Assembly: GCF_032854445.1 (NCBI RefSeq)
Contig: NC_088299.1
Location: forward strand, 4,625,001-4,689,000
Source: Liolophura sinensis
Taxonomy: Eukaryota > Mollusca > Polyplacophora > Chitonida > Chitonidae
Direction of reading: 5' to 3'
DNA: 64,000 nt
Under the pieces are notes generated by a model, which had not been told where the DNA came from, searched no databases, and saw nothing but the letters and a program-made list of their open reading frames with translations. Positions 13,284 through 26,200 of this stretch are shown here, in pieces. The number at the start of each line of letters is the position of its first letter. Positions within the stretch are counted from its first letter, which is position 1. The translations under genes and the position numbers were made by a program.

Positions 13284-13450
13284 TTGCATGTTTGCAAGGT
13301 GTTCATTCAAGCATATTCTGAAGGCAGTATTCTGTGTTGACTGATAAAATTATACTTTTTAGCAGCCCTGAAGCTGGCCAATCCAACCCATGTAGCTTTG
13401 TCTCCAAAATCAAATTAAAAATGTGAATAAATTGCAATTAAATTGCAGTT
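13284..13450 (+). repeat. Dispersed ~170-bp repeat, copy 3
   Basis: Third copy of the same element, best preserved at its left end (TTGCATGTTTGCA, TTCAAGCATATTCTGAAGG). It is followed directly by a SINE tail fragment. Confidence 0.7.
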
Positions 13451-13454
13451 AGGG

Positions 13455-13514
13455 TAAGTGAAATATTCTTGAGTTCGGCACAAAACACCGATTAAATAAA
13501 TAAATAAATAAATA
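13455..13514 (+). repeat. SINE 3' tail fragment
   Basis: Contains GTGAAATATTCTTGAGTTCG, then ACACC and an ATAAATAAATAAAT tail. Only the last ~60 bases of the main SINE are present. Confidence 0.8.
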
Positions 13515-14253
13515 TACATGTAGCACAAACTTGCTTGTTCAGTCATAGCTTGAAATCAGGAGGTTTTGTCCATGCATGCATATGTACACAGTGGTGAAAG
13601 CACGTATATTTCAGCATTCAGTTTTCCTCCTTATATAAACCAATCAATCAAATATAGGAACGAACAATATCGATACGAACGATAGGAACAAGGTCAGGTT
13701 AGTTTTTCCATTAGCTCATACTGTATCTAGTATAGAAATGGTAAAATTTTGAAAAATAATACCTGCTCCAAAACAATACAAGAGCAGAAAAGACAAGTTA
13801 ATCAGGTTAAAAGTCTTAGATGTACATGCAGAATATGATACATGATTTGTGTTTTTTTATTTATTTTTTTTTATGTATGTGTAAAATAACTGAAATGGCT
13901 GGCTCTGTTGTCCATATGATTGCTTCTGGCTGAAAATTAAATCACATTTTCATATCGTAACTGATTACCTGTCCTTTGTGTGTTGTCTGCTAACAAATAC
14001 AAAGTTTTTGGTAGATGTTTGTAACAATCGATTTCCACACATACTGTATGCATGTATTAGTTGATTCTACTTGTTGTACAAAGAGTGTGACAGAGATGTA
14101 AAATACAGGTGAATAAGAAATCTTCATTTACATATACTTAGCTGAGAAGCCACCTGCTGATTAAAGAAGCACATGGATTTATGTATGTTTATAAACTAAT
14201 ACATCTGAATTTATGATTAGGGAATCATATAGTTTTTGTGTCATTTCAGTATC

Positions 14254-17200
14254 ATGCCAACTCCCAAGAGACTGAGGGATCTCATTCGTGAGATACGCTC
14301 AGCCCGCACTGCTGCAGACGAGCGAGGCGTGGTCCAGAAGGAATGCGCGGCCATCCGAGATTCATTCAGAGATGAAGACAACACATATCGGTGTCGTAAT
14401 GTGGCCAAATTACTCTACATTCACATGCTAGGCTATCCTGCTCATTTTGGACAGGTAAGAGTTCTTGACTAGCTTCAGGTTTTGTCAGGTAAAGACCCCA
14501 GACCAATGGGGTCTATGGTAGCTTGATGTCCCATCTCATTGGTCAGTTCACTACTCTTACATGTAGTTCAGTAATTTTATTCCACAGTTTAAAAAACTTC
14601 AAAAGTATCTCTCTTTTTTTTTTACAAGCAAGGTTAAAGAGTAATTAACAAGCAAGGTTGATGTACAAATTAAAAATGGATTTACAATTAGGTCCTCAGG
14701 TCATGCATACAAGTTCACTGAAAGATCAGAAATGGCTATCAGTTTGAATTTGGTTGTCCTGATCATCATGCTGTTTATGTCAGGGATCTCGATACCTTGA
14801 CAAAAAGTAGCAAGCAAATTATCGTGTGACATTTTGTGACAGTTTTACCCACATTGATATAATATGTGACAACATTGAGTCCAACTGTTTTAATTTCTCT
14901 GTCTTGTGAGAATGTTTTTGTCTGTGGTACTGCTTGATGTGCTTATTTTTTGGTCTCTGTAGAGGCCTTTATAATGGGTTATGACTGATTTTCTTGTTCA
15001 ATGTTTTCACGAAATTACAGAACCATGTAAATGAATAATAATGTAGTGAAAATTATGTAGGGTGTGATTATTTGTGCTAAACAGAAAGCATGATCAGCCA
15101 AGGTCTAAAATATTGCTCATGACAAAATAAGACGTAGTTAAGTTTTGTTCTGTGAACAGAGGTACAGATGTGCCTGAGTGTTAATCCAGGACATGTTTTG
15201 TTATCCCTTATTCAGCTGGAGTGCCTGAAGTTAATTGCCTCTCCTCGCTTCACGGACAAGAGAATTGGTTACCTTGGTGCCATGTTGTTGCTGGACGAGA
15301 GACAAGATGTCCACTTGTTGGTTACAAATTCCCTCAAGAAGTAAGTTGTCTGCTTAAAACACCAGTCGGGGATCTGCATGGCAGAGTGGTTTGTGGGCCA
15401 GCATGGGGCAGTGGCTCAGGAGCCTGTCACCAATGTGATTGTTCTGAGTTCAGCTTCAGCTTTCGCGGGCTTCCTCTCCTTCCATATGTGGGAAGGATTG
15501 TCAGCAACCTGTGGGTGGTAGTGGGGTTCCTCTTCTTGGCTTTTCACAGTTTCCCCTTCTTGGCTCTTCCGAGTTTCCTCCCACAATGATGCTGGCTGGC
15601 GTTATATATTCTTGAGTACAGCGTGAAACACCAACCGAATGGATGAATAAATAAATAAGTAAATAAATTAAAACGCCAGTCAAATTAGTTGAGATTAATG
15701 CGTTCTACATGGTTTGTATATGTGATGATTTTAGAATGTATATCGATGAAACAGCAGGGGTATATAACATGGTGGTTATAGCCACAAAAGAGCATCATTC
15801 TGAAGTATCAGTCAATCGGCCATCCCCATTGTGGTGAGCCAAAGCTCAACACTTGTCCATTGGCACCAGGCTAGTGGAATTTGGATTGAGTCAGTAGATT
15901 TAGGCATGCACTGATCCAACTGGCCTGTGCTTTATCAACATGTAATTCCTTCGTCTCTGACTACCTACGTTTATAAAAACAGTCATGGCAGTATGGCTTC
16001 TAATCTGCTATACATTTAATTGAAAATATATTGCAGAAATCATCACATTTTCCTTTATTTATCAGAAGGACCATCGTATACCGTACTGAGGAGGACCAGC
16101 GTCTTGTTTGTCAGTGACTTTTTTATATTTTTGTGTGTGTTTGTTTCCCTCCACAGTGACCTAACTCATCAAACCCAGTATATCCAGAGCTTGGCACTCT
16201 GTACTCTAGGATCTATCTGTTCAGTGGAAATGAGCAGGGATTTAGCCGGAGAGGTGGAAAAACTTATAAAGTCCTCAAATGCCTATATCAAGAAAAAGGT
16301 GAGTAAATATAGATGCTTCTCTTGTAAATGAGTTGTATGACATTAAGGTCGTAATAGTTTTACTTGTGGTAACTACATGTACTTCAGTAGTCAGTACTAA
16401 TCTACATTTGGAAGTGATATACTATATTTGACTTCAAATTTGCATCTGTACATTTGGTGCTGAAATGTACTTTTTTGATGTAAGATATCAACCCAACTAT
16501 TTAAGTTCATTTAATTACCTGAAATGTAGCTGGCTTCTTTTCCAGGATGGGCTTATTTTCGGAAAGATAGTGAAATCCGTGTTAATACTGTATATTAAGA
16601 CTAAGCATTTTTCCATCTTTCTGTTTTTGCCAGTCTGCTTTGGCAGCCTTCAGAATAATCCGCAAAGTCCCCGACCTGATGGAGATGTACATCCCAGCCA
16701 CCAGGACACTGCTCAATGAGAAAAACCACGGTCAGTAAGCTATGGCAGATATCTGCTGTTCATATGGGGATCATACTTAGTATACAAGTCCCAATTCAGT
16801 AGTGACTTCCAACAAACGATGGAAAAGAAAGCTGAGTGTCATTATAAGGGTTCTGTGCTTTGATACATACAGTAATCATGGTGTTCTGTTCTTTGATACA
16901 TACAGTAATCATGGATGAGAATATTCAGCTGATTTAAAGAGAAATCATGATTTTCAAAAATACCTAATCTGACATCAAAATGGGGGCCTCCGTGGCTCAG
17001 TTGGTTAGCACGCTAACAGAGAATAGTGACCCAGGAGCCTCTCATCAATGCAGTCGCTGTGAGATCAAGTCCAGCACATGCTGGCTTCCTCTCCGGCCAT
17101 ATGTGGGAAGGTCAGCAGCAGCCTGCAGATGGTTGTGACTCTCGCCCGGGCTCTGCCCGGTTTCCACCCACCATAATGCTGGCCTCCTTCTTATAAGTGA

Positions 17201-20200
17201 AATATTTTTGCGTACGGCGTAAAACACCAATCAAATAAAAATAAATGCATCAAAATGGCCAAACCTTATCATTTTGCCAATAAATGTCAACTGGAAGAAG
17301 AAATTTCAACTCCTTTTGATTGAAAGTTACGATAATCATTGTGTCATGGGGCTTTCTTTAAATAGTTCAGAGAAGTTACTAAAATTGGCTGACTTCTTAA
17401 ACCTTCCTTGCTCAAAAAGCGAGGGCAGATATATGATCTTAATAAAGGCAGTAGGTTTATCACTGTTTAATCACATCATGATTATCTCCCTTCCTTTAAG
17501 TTGCCTCCCTTGGCCGTTTTTCAGGTGTGCTACTCACAGCTGTTTGCCTGATCATTGAAATGTGCGAGAAAAGTCCAGACACCCTGAGCCATTTCAAAAA
17601 GGTAAGATCTTCTACATAATTAAAAGTATTATCGCCTAAGTAAATGGGATTGGCATTAAAGCCACGTGTATGTCCAAACCATCTATTGAGTTCTCCCAAA
17701 AAAATGTACAGTGAGGCTTTCGGTTGCCACCTTAGGGTAGAAGATACAGCATAATCTACATTACCTGGCATCAACTGGACCTGGACGTGTGTCATCTAGT
17801 AGCATAACTTGTAAAATAAAAATGTTCCAAAATACATCAGAAACAACAAACTGTTCAACAAAACAATTCCAAAATACATCAGAAACAACAAACTGTTCAA
17901 CAAAACAATATTGTATGTAAATTTTGACTGTCTCAATGTTTTTGCTGTTTCTATACCTTGGGACCAAGGTAATGCGATAAAGGGCAAGTGTTTTGTAGGA
18001 ATGTCTCGGGGTAAACTTTAAAATTTCTCAGTTGAGTACGTTACGTCCTTCACCTGGTGTTAATAAAGAAAACACTCATTTGTGGGATACAGTTTAAGCA
18101 AATCACTCACTTGAGTTTGAGTGTCAGATTATTTGTTGGTTGTTTTTTCTAGCTGTAAGCTAATCAGGATTTGTGGAAAATAGACATTGACCCAAATCTA
18201 AAAGTGTAATGTCACATTTTCTGTTTGCTGTTTCTCATAGGAGCACTCTAAAACGGTACGTTTCTGATATGCTTTTGTTACCACTTCACTTTGCTAAACA
18301 GCTACACATTAAAACCTGGGTCTAGCAACTACTGGGTTAAATAGGATGAAGGCAGCGTGTATTACGGTAGCATACTGAAACGATTTTTAAAATCAATAGA
18401 AACAAGACAAACTATATGTTTTTGGAAAGCTCAGTATATGTGAATTTCAAAAATGCGTTATTCATAATTTTTAAATATAAAAAATGCAGATGTTTGGCTA
18501 CATATGTATTTGGGTAGTTCCTTTTGATTTTACAGAAGCCAGTTCCACAGAAATATTTCTGCTTTGGTTGATATGTAGCAAATATAAAAATCAGTTACTA
18601 ATAAACTGTTCAGAAGTATTCGTTTCTAACTCAAACTGAAGTCAGATATTTTTTGTGTGAAATCCACCCTGTGAATGTTTGCCAGAAAAAAAGTATGTTT
18701 TTTTTATAGTCATAGTTATCAATTATTTTACCTATATGTTAACAATTATTTATTTTTTAATGTAACATGACAATGTCTGAGCAAGTGCCATAGTCTCCTC
18801 ACAAGTAATCAGCTGTGAACTACTTCTTGAATTGCTTCTTGAGACATATGAATTCCATCTTTTGCCATCCAAATTTATTTTTTTCATTTCATAGCCAGTT
18901 ACTTATATCAGATAATTCCGTTTCAAAATAAGGTGATTATATGATCCAGTCACGCACAGTCAGTATGCCATTATGAACTTAGAACCAGACAACTGTACAC
19001 TACAGTCACTGAGCAATGATCTGGACATTATGTGCTCCAGTGTACACAAACGCTTTCAGTGCATGCGGGCTAATCATTTTGTTACTTCCTACTGTCAAAC
19101 CCCATCAAAATAAGCTCTAAAATCACTCAGGTCGTAGCTTAATACCCCAAACGAAGCCAGTCATTGTTAGCCAATAAGTTTCTCTTGTTTTAAACTATTG
19201 TCATCTGTGTAGTACACATAAAATCAACGTTTGTATTTATCAGAAATCTTTACTTCAGGCCCGTGGGTTTTGTCCTCACTGTGTCCCTTCATAAACATGA
19301 TTACACAATCTCGAACACCTTGTTCCTCGATCCACTTTTATATTTGGTTGCTATTGGGATGTAATAATGCAGAAGAACATAGTGCAAAAAGGGTCCTGTG
19401 ACCAGGGATCTTGGGGTCCTATTTCAGCCAGGTAATAGAACAAACCGGTGGAGCCCCCTGAAGAGCTTTAGGAACCCTCATTAGGGGCATTATTGATGTG
19501 AAATCTTGATGGAAAAAACACCTGATGTCTGATAAACAGTCATTTTAACCTCGTAGAGTATCTACACATTGTACAGTTTAACAGGACATGTACAGTATAG
19601 GTGTGTGGAGAAAACTATTCCTCCCCCCCCCCCCCCCCCCCCGCATCTCCACCCCACTCCACCAAACGCATACTCCCCCACCAGTGTTGATCACATTCTG
19701 AAGTTGACAAATACAATTTTGTCCAAATATTGAATATACATCAAATATGCTTTTGCTTTATGTAATGCCTTACAGACTGACCACCAAATTGCAAATGAGT
19801 AGAAAGAACTAACCATGCCCCTACGCCATGTTAATGATGTAGTCTAAACCCATTAGTAATGTGATGTTTTGTGCGAGTTGTGTCTAAAATGCTTGGCTAC
19901 ACTGAACTTAAAGAATACATATAATAAAGAATACTGTAGTCTGGCAAGGCCCATCTGTTCTTTGTGTTGGTGGTTCTGGTGGTCGTGAACTGGCATCAAA
20001 CTAAGGGTGGGTTGTACACCTTTGACCTTATTGCACTGATTCTAAGGCAAGGCTAAAGTCAATGTTGTTATTTTTACACTCGTTTTTACTAAGAATTCAT
20101 GTGCTGGGCATACGGACACACATTCAAATTTGACCATTTCCAGAATTCTCGGTGCTGCACTTCGCTTGGCATAAGCTGGGTTGGGGCTTTCCTTGCCTGT

Positions 20201-23200
20201 TCTTTTACAGAAAACACCTCAACTGTCTCATCAGTTTTGACTTGTTTCTTGAGAACTGCTTCCCTTGTCAGTTTTGAAACTTGTATATGTTGTACTGTTA
20301 TGGCTATGATCTACCAATATTTGACATGTTTAACCTTGATTGCATTTAGATTTTAGGCATGTTAATGAATGATTCCTCGTGTGAGAGACAGATATTTTCA
20401 CAAGATAAGTATAAAAAAAATAATTTAAAAAAGTAATGATTAAAAAAATAATTCATAAAAAAAATGTCTGCTTCTGGCATTGAACAGATTAGTACATAAG
20501 TACAGGTAGTTAATTCTTTGTTTATTCTTTTTTCTTCGCAGCTCGTTCCTCAGTTGGTGCGTATTTTAAAGAATTTGATAATGGCTGGATATTCCCCTGA
20601 ACATGATGTCTCTGGAGTCAGTGACCCTTTTTTGCAGGTAAACACCAATTCAAAAATACAGTTTGATTTCTATCTCTGAACTAGCGTATAGAGTGTTCAT
20701 AAATTCCAGGCCAGTTGCACAAGTACTTGTTTTACTTTACTGAGGGGCCCCCATGGCTCATTTGGTTAGCTCGCTAGCGCAGCGTAATGACCCAGGAGCC
20801 TCTCACCAATGCAGTTGCTGTGAGTTCAAGTCCAGCTCATGCTGGCTTTCTCTCCTTTCTCTACGTGGGAAGGTCTTTCAGCAACCTGTGTATGGTCATG
20901 GGTTTCTCATGGGCTCTGCCCGGTTTTCACCCACCATAATGCTGGCCGCAGGCGTTTAAGTGAAATATTCTTGAGTACTGCGTAAAACACCAATCAAATA
21001 AATAAATAAATAAATAAATACTTTACTGACCTGACAAAATTTGCACTTGTTATACTGGTTATGTATAGCCAATGATTAATATATTTCTTTATTTGATTGG
21101 TGTTCTACACCGTACTCAAGAATATTTCACTTATTCGACGGTGACCAGCATTATGGTGGGAGGAGCAAATGATTGATAGAAACTCTTGTTAACCTTATGT
21201 TCTCAATTTACCAACAGGTGAAGATTCTACGCCTGTTGAGACTACTAGGTAAACATGATGCAGAAGCTAGTGAAACAATGAACGACATTTTAGCACAGGT
21301 CTGTACCACTTCACTGCTATGATATGTTTCCTGTATAGTAACAGTTTGAACCGGAAGACCGTAATGTAAAGACCCAAACGTATGTATGTATATGCCGATC
21401 ATTATTCATTATACCCTTAAGGTAAATGCATAAACATTAATACTGTTGTTTTTACTTATCTTTGTAGGTAGCCACAAACACTGATACTAGTAAAAACGTG
21501 GGACATGCAATTTTGTATGAGATAGTGCTAACTATAATGGGTATCCAGTCAGAGGTTGGATTAAGGGTAAGTTTAGTTACAGTTATTATCATTACAATTA
21601 TTATTGATTCACATTGTAATGGCCCTTACTTGTAAAGGATTATAATTTGAAATGTGCATATAATGTAACATACAGACTTTCATATATCAGGGCTTATATT
21701 ATCTTTTTGTCTTACATGGAAACGTCTACCAGTAACCTGCGGATGGTTGTGGGGTTCCCCCGGGCTCTGCCTGGTTTCCTCCCACCATAATGCTGGCAGC
21801 CATCGTATAAGTGAAATAGTCTTGAGTACGGCATAAAACACAAATCAAATAAACAAATAAATAAATATCATATACAGACTTTCATTTATCAGGGCTTATA
21901 TTATCTTTTTGTCGTACATGGAAACGTCTACCAGTAACCTGCAGATGGTTGTGGGGTTCCCCCGGGCTCTGCCTGGTTTCCTCCCACCATAATGCTGGCA
22001 GCCATCGTATAAGTGAAATAGTCTTGAGTATGGCATAAAACACAAATCAAATAAACAAATAAATAAATATCATATACAGACTTTCATTTATCAGGGCTTA
22101 TATTATCTTTTTGCCCTACATGGGAAGGTCTGGTAGCAACCTGCGGATGATCATGGCATTAATCTCCAATCAAATAAATTTTATCTTTTTGAGCTCCAGG
22201 CTAAGTTGTTAAAGTAGCCAACAACAAAGCAGAAATTGAAATGAAACAAAACAGCTACATGTACTTGCTCAAAATTGCACGAAAAGTAGTGGAGTGCAGG
22301 TAGCTGGCGTTTGATAATCCTCATGATATATATTTTTACGGGTTTCATCCCATTGCCCTTTTTGATTTTGTTCAGGTTCTTGCTGTGAATATATTGGGAA
22401 GATTTTTGTTGAACAATGACAAAAACATCAGGTACTTGGATATTTGCATCTACTATTGCACTACTCTGTCAAATATTTCCCTCTTTTTTATGTCTGATAT
22501 GATTGCATTTTGCTGCATCACTGAATAGTGTTTCATTAATCACTACTCTTCATTATTTGTTTGTCTTCTATAAGAATTCTATACTGCGGTTCATTTTCAG
22601 TTTTGTGAAATGTTGTTTTGTTGTTGTTTTTTTCTGTCAAGTGCTGTACCTGGTAACACACAATAATTTGTACCAGAATAATGTTAGAAATACAAAGATA
22701 CAGTATTTTTTGTAAAACTGTATCTGGTTGTCATTTTGCCCTGTTCAGCATGTAAAACTGTTCTGTCCCTCATTGCAGATATGTAGCTTTGAACACTTTA
22801 TTAAGGGTGGTATCAGCAGATCATAATGCTGTCCAACGACACAGGAGTACAATTGTTGACTGCTTGAAGGATCCAGATATTTCAATACGAAAGTAAGTAG
22901 AAATTAAAGGAAAGGTTTGCCAGATGTTTTAGCTATATTTCAAAAGGTACTGGAAGATATGTCCACCTTTGTATCTGATATTTAGTGAGAAATTTTTCCA
23001 TCATCAGTAAAAGACTTGGTTAAAGTTTGTATAAACTAAATGTACCTGTGTAAAAAGTCTAACCATGTTGTTACTGGAAGTACATGAACTATTTTGATTT
23101 TGTGTAGGCGTGCCATGGAGCTGTGTTTTGCTCTGGTGAACGGAAACAATGTTCGAGGCATGATGAAAGAGCTTCTACACTTTCTTGAGACGTGTGACCC

Positions 23201-26200
23201 TGAGTTCAAGGCTGATTGCTGCTCCAACATTGTAATGGCCGCTGATAGGTGAGCAGTTCACTGTGACATCATTCACTCTCTGTCATATCACCCACTAGCT
23301 GTTATATCACTCACTCACTGGCATATGCTGCACATTGTCATGGGCACTCAGTGTCCTATCATCCATGCAAGTCCAGCTCATGCTGGCATCCTCTCCGGCC
23401 GTACGTGGGAAGATCTGTCAGCAACCAGCGGGTGGTCGTGGGTTTCCCCCGGGCTCTGCCCGGTTCCACCCACCATAACACTGGCCGCTGTCGTATAAGT
23501 GAAATATTTTTGAGTACGGCCTAAAACACCAATCAAATAAATAAATAAATAAATCCTATCATCCACTGACTGTCATATCACTCACTCATTGGCATATGCT
23601 GCACATTGTCATGGGCACTCATCCTATTATCCACTGGGTGTCATATGTGGCACATTGTTATGGGCACTCACTGTCATGGGCACTCATTGTCATAGGCACT
23701 CATTGTCATATCATCCACTTGCTGTCATATGGGGCATATTGTCATGGGCACTCACTGTCTTATTTTAAGACAGATGTTGTAAATGGGTTGTTGTAACACA
23801 ATTCAAGATACTACTTAAAGCAAAGATAAAAACAAAATTTACGAATGAGAAATTAACAAAGATGGCAGGATTTTCAGATGATGTGATTTTATTCTTTTAT
23901 CAGATTTTCCCCTACAAAGAGATGGCACATAGACACTGTGATCAAGGTGTTAACCACAGTAAGTTATCACTTAACTTTTGCTTCCAACCATCAGTGTGCA
24001 ATTTGTGTGAAAGAGACTGTAGTCAACATACCTACTGGAAACAATTGTGATATATAGTCTGGTGTAATATTTAATATTTTCACAAATTGACCAGTTCCTT
24101 TCTTGACATAGTAACATGACAATTTCATTGCTTTTTATGAGCTGTGCTAATTAAGTGGGAAGGTCTGCCAGCAACCTGCAGATGGTCATGGGTTTCCCCC
24201 CAGGCTGTGCCCGGTTTCCACCCACCATAATGCTGGCCGCCGTCATATAATTGAAATATTCTTGAGTATGGGATAAAACACCAATCAAAAAAAAAAAAAA
24301 AAAAAAAATTTCTGTTTTCAGTTTATAAATATACATTTAATTAGCTTTCAAATTTAATATTTTAAAATATGTTCCAAAAATAAATTCAAGAAAAGCACAA
24401 TATAGATAAAAAGCAATACAATGTGTGGACAATATAACATTCTGCTTACATTGAACCATCTCACCTATTCTCTGTAGGCAGGAAATTACGTTCGTGGAGA
24501 CATAGTTTCAAACTTAATCCAGTTGATTGCGGAGACAAAGTCCCTGCATGCATACACATCCCAGCAGATATTCCATGTGACAGAGGCAGACATGATGCAG
24601 CAGCCACTAACCCAGGTGGCCTCCTGGTGTATCGGCGAGTATGGAGACTTGCTGGTCTCTGGTCAGTGCGAGGAGGACGAACCCATTGAGGTTAGAGGTC
24701 AAGCATTTACCTGTACCTTCTCACAGTATATAGATGAAGATAGTGACGAGTGTGGTGCTTTATCAAACGCAATTACATTTTTTAAACACAAAGACACCCT
24801 CAGTCTTCTCCTTTACCTGTTCCTCAATTCTGGTCCCGTTCATGTGTAGGAACAACCAACCTGCTAGTAGTTGTCAAAACACAAAAATGTTCTGCGATAC
24901 ATGCCAGTGCATTCGATGTGAAAGTTCCTCCAAGATCAAAAAAATAAAAAATTAAACCTCACGTTCTGTTTTTAAGAGATCAGGCTCCACATGTACAAGA
25001 GAAAAAAATAAGATCCTGCCAACTTACTATTAGGACTGGAAATTCAAATTTTAACATTAAAATGTTGTAAAATGTCCTCTTATTTATAAATCTTCTTCAT
25101 TTATAAATAACAGCCATAATGCCCTACCAATCTGAATTGTTACATATTCCATTGTTTGATTATTTTTTTTTGATATTGGCTCCACCCATAAAACACAAAA
25201 TTGGTGTCGCCTACCTAAGTTACAGATGAAAAGCAAATCTGAATGAATCCTACACTTGATCTTTTTCAGGTCACAGAAGATGATGCCATTACTCTACTAG
25301 AAAAAGTGCTAGCTAACAACAATTCCTTGGTGGTTACAAAAGAATATGCTATTACAGCCTTGATGAAACTCAGTTCTCGTTTCACACGCACTCAGGAGTA
25401 AGTAGGAATCCACAAGACAGAGGCAGATTTTTTGTGATGAAAAACTTTTCTGTGCACATTACTTTTTAAGTAAAGATAGCTTCAACGTACGTCTCAATGA
25501 AACTGAATATAAACTGTACATTGTATGTATTTGATTGTATCTTTTAAGCAAAATCTTGAACCGCCACCAAATATCAGACTTATTCTGTGGCTTTTATTGC
25601 AAAGTGGATGTGTATTTATCTGAAAACATTATTGTTCTCAGTTGCATGGTAATGGTCAAGAACCTTTTAAATAGCTGGTTTACAATGTATACTTTTCGTG
25701 GCTTAACAAAGCTTTTTCTCCATTTGACAGTCGGATAAAGAAAGTCATTGCTGTGTACGGTCATCATGTTGATGTGGAATTACAGCAGCGCGCTGTCGAG
25801 TACACGGCACTCTTCCATAAATATGATGGCATGAGGTAACCTTATTCCTTTATCTGTAACGAAAAGAGAAATTAGAATAACATACTCACTGCCCTCATAA
25901 ATACTTCAAAAGTTGTTTCAGTAGGAAAAGTGGAGTAAGGAGGGAGAGGGATTGAATGTAAGGAGAGGGAAACAGAGGTCCTAATACTTTGTGGGACTTT
26001 GATTTGATGTTCTGGAGACCCCAAAAATATGTCAGAAATCCGTAGAAAAAATTAATTTCAGGAAAAGGTGAATGAGTTCTTGAAGAAAAAATTATGATGT
26101 AAAACCATGAAAAACTTGATGCAAAAAGCTGTAATTTCCAAGTGCTATCTTTGACTTATGCCCTTCGATTGCTTTTTTAGAAAACAGTTTTTTTGAAGGA

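Larger units (their letters stand above)
4721..14249. other. Non-coding stretch upstream of AP1G1
   Basis: About 9.5 kb with no recognisable coding exon on either strand. It contains the dispersed repeats listed separately, short A/T runs and many copies of the octamer TACATGTA or its halves. Since the first coding exon of AP1G1 opens with a splice acceptor four bases before the ATG, the promoter and at least one non-coding exon of that gene should lie somewhere here. I could not fix them. Confidence 0.6.

Noticed and set aside
16985-17075. tRNA gene at SINE heads
   Set aside because: A and B boxes are present but the acceptor and anticodon stems do not form a tRNA, and each is followed by a SINE body and tail.
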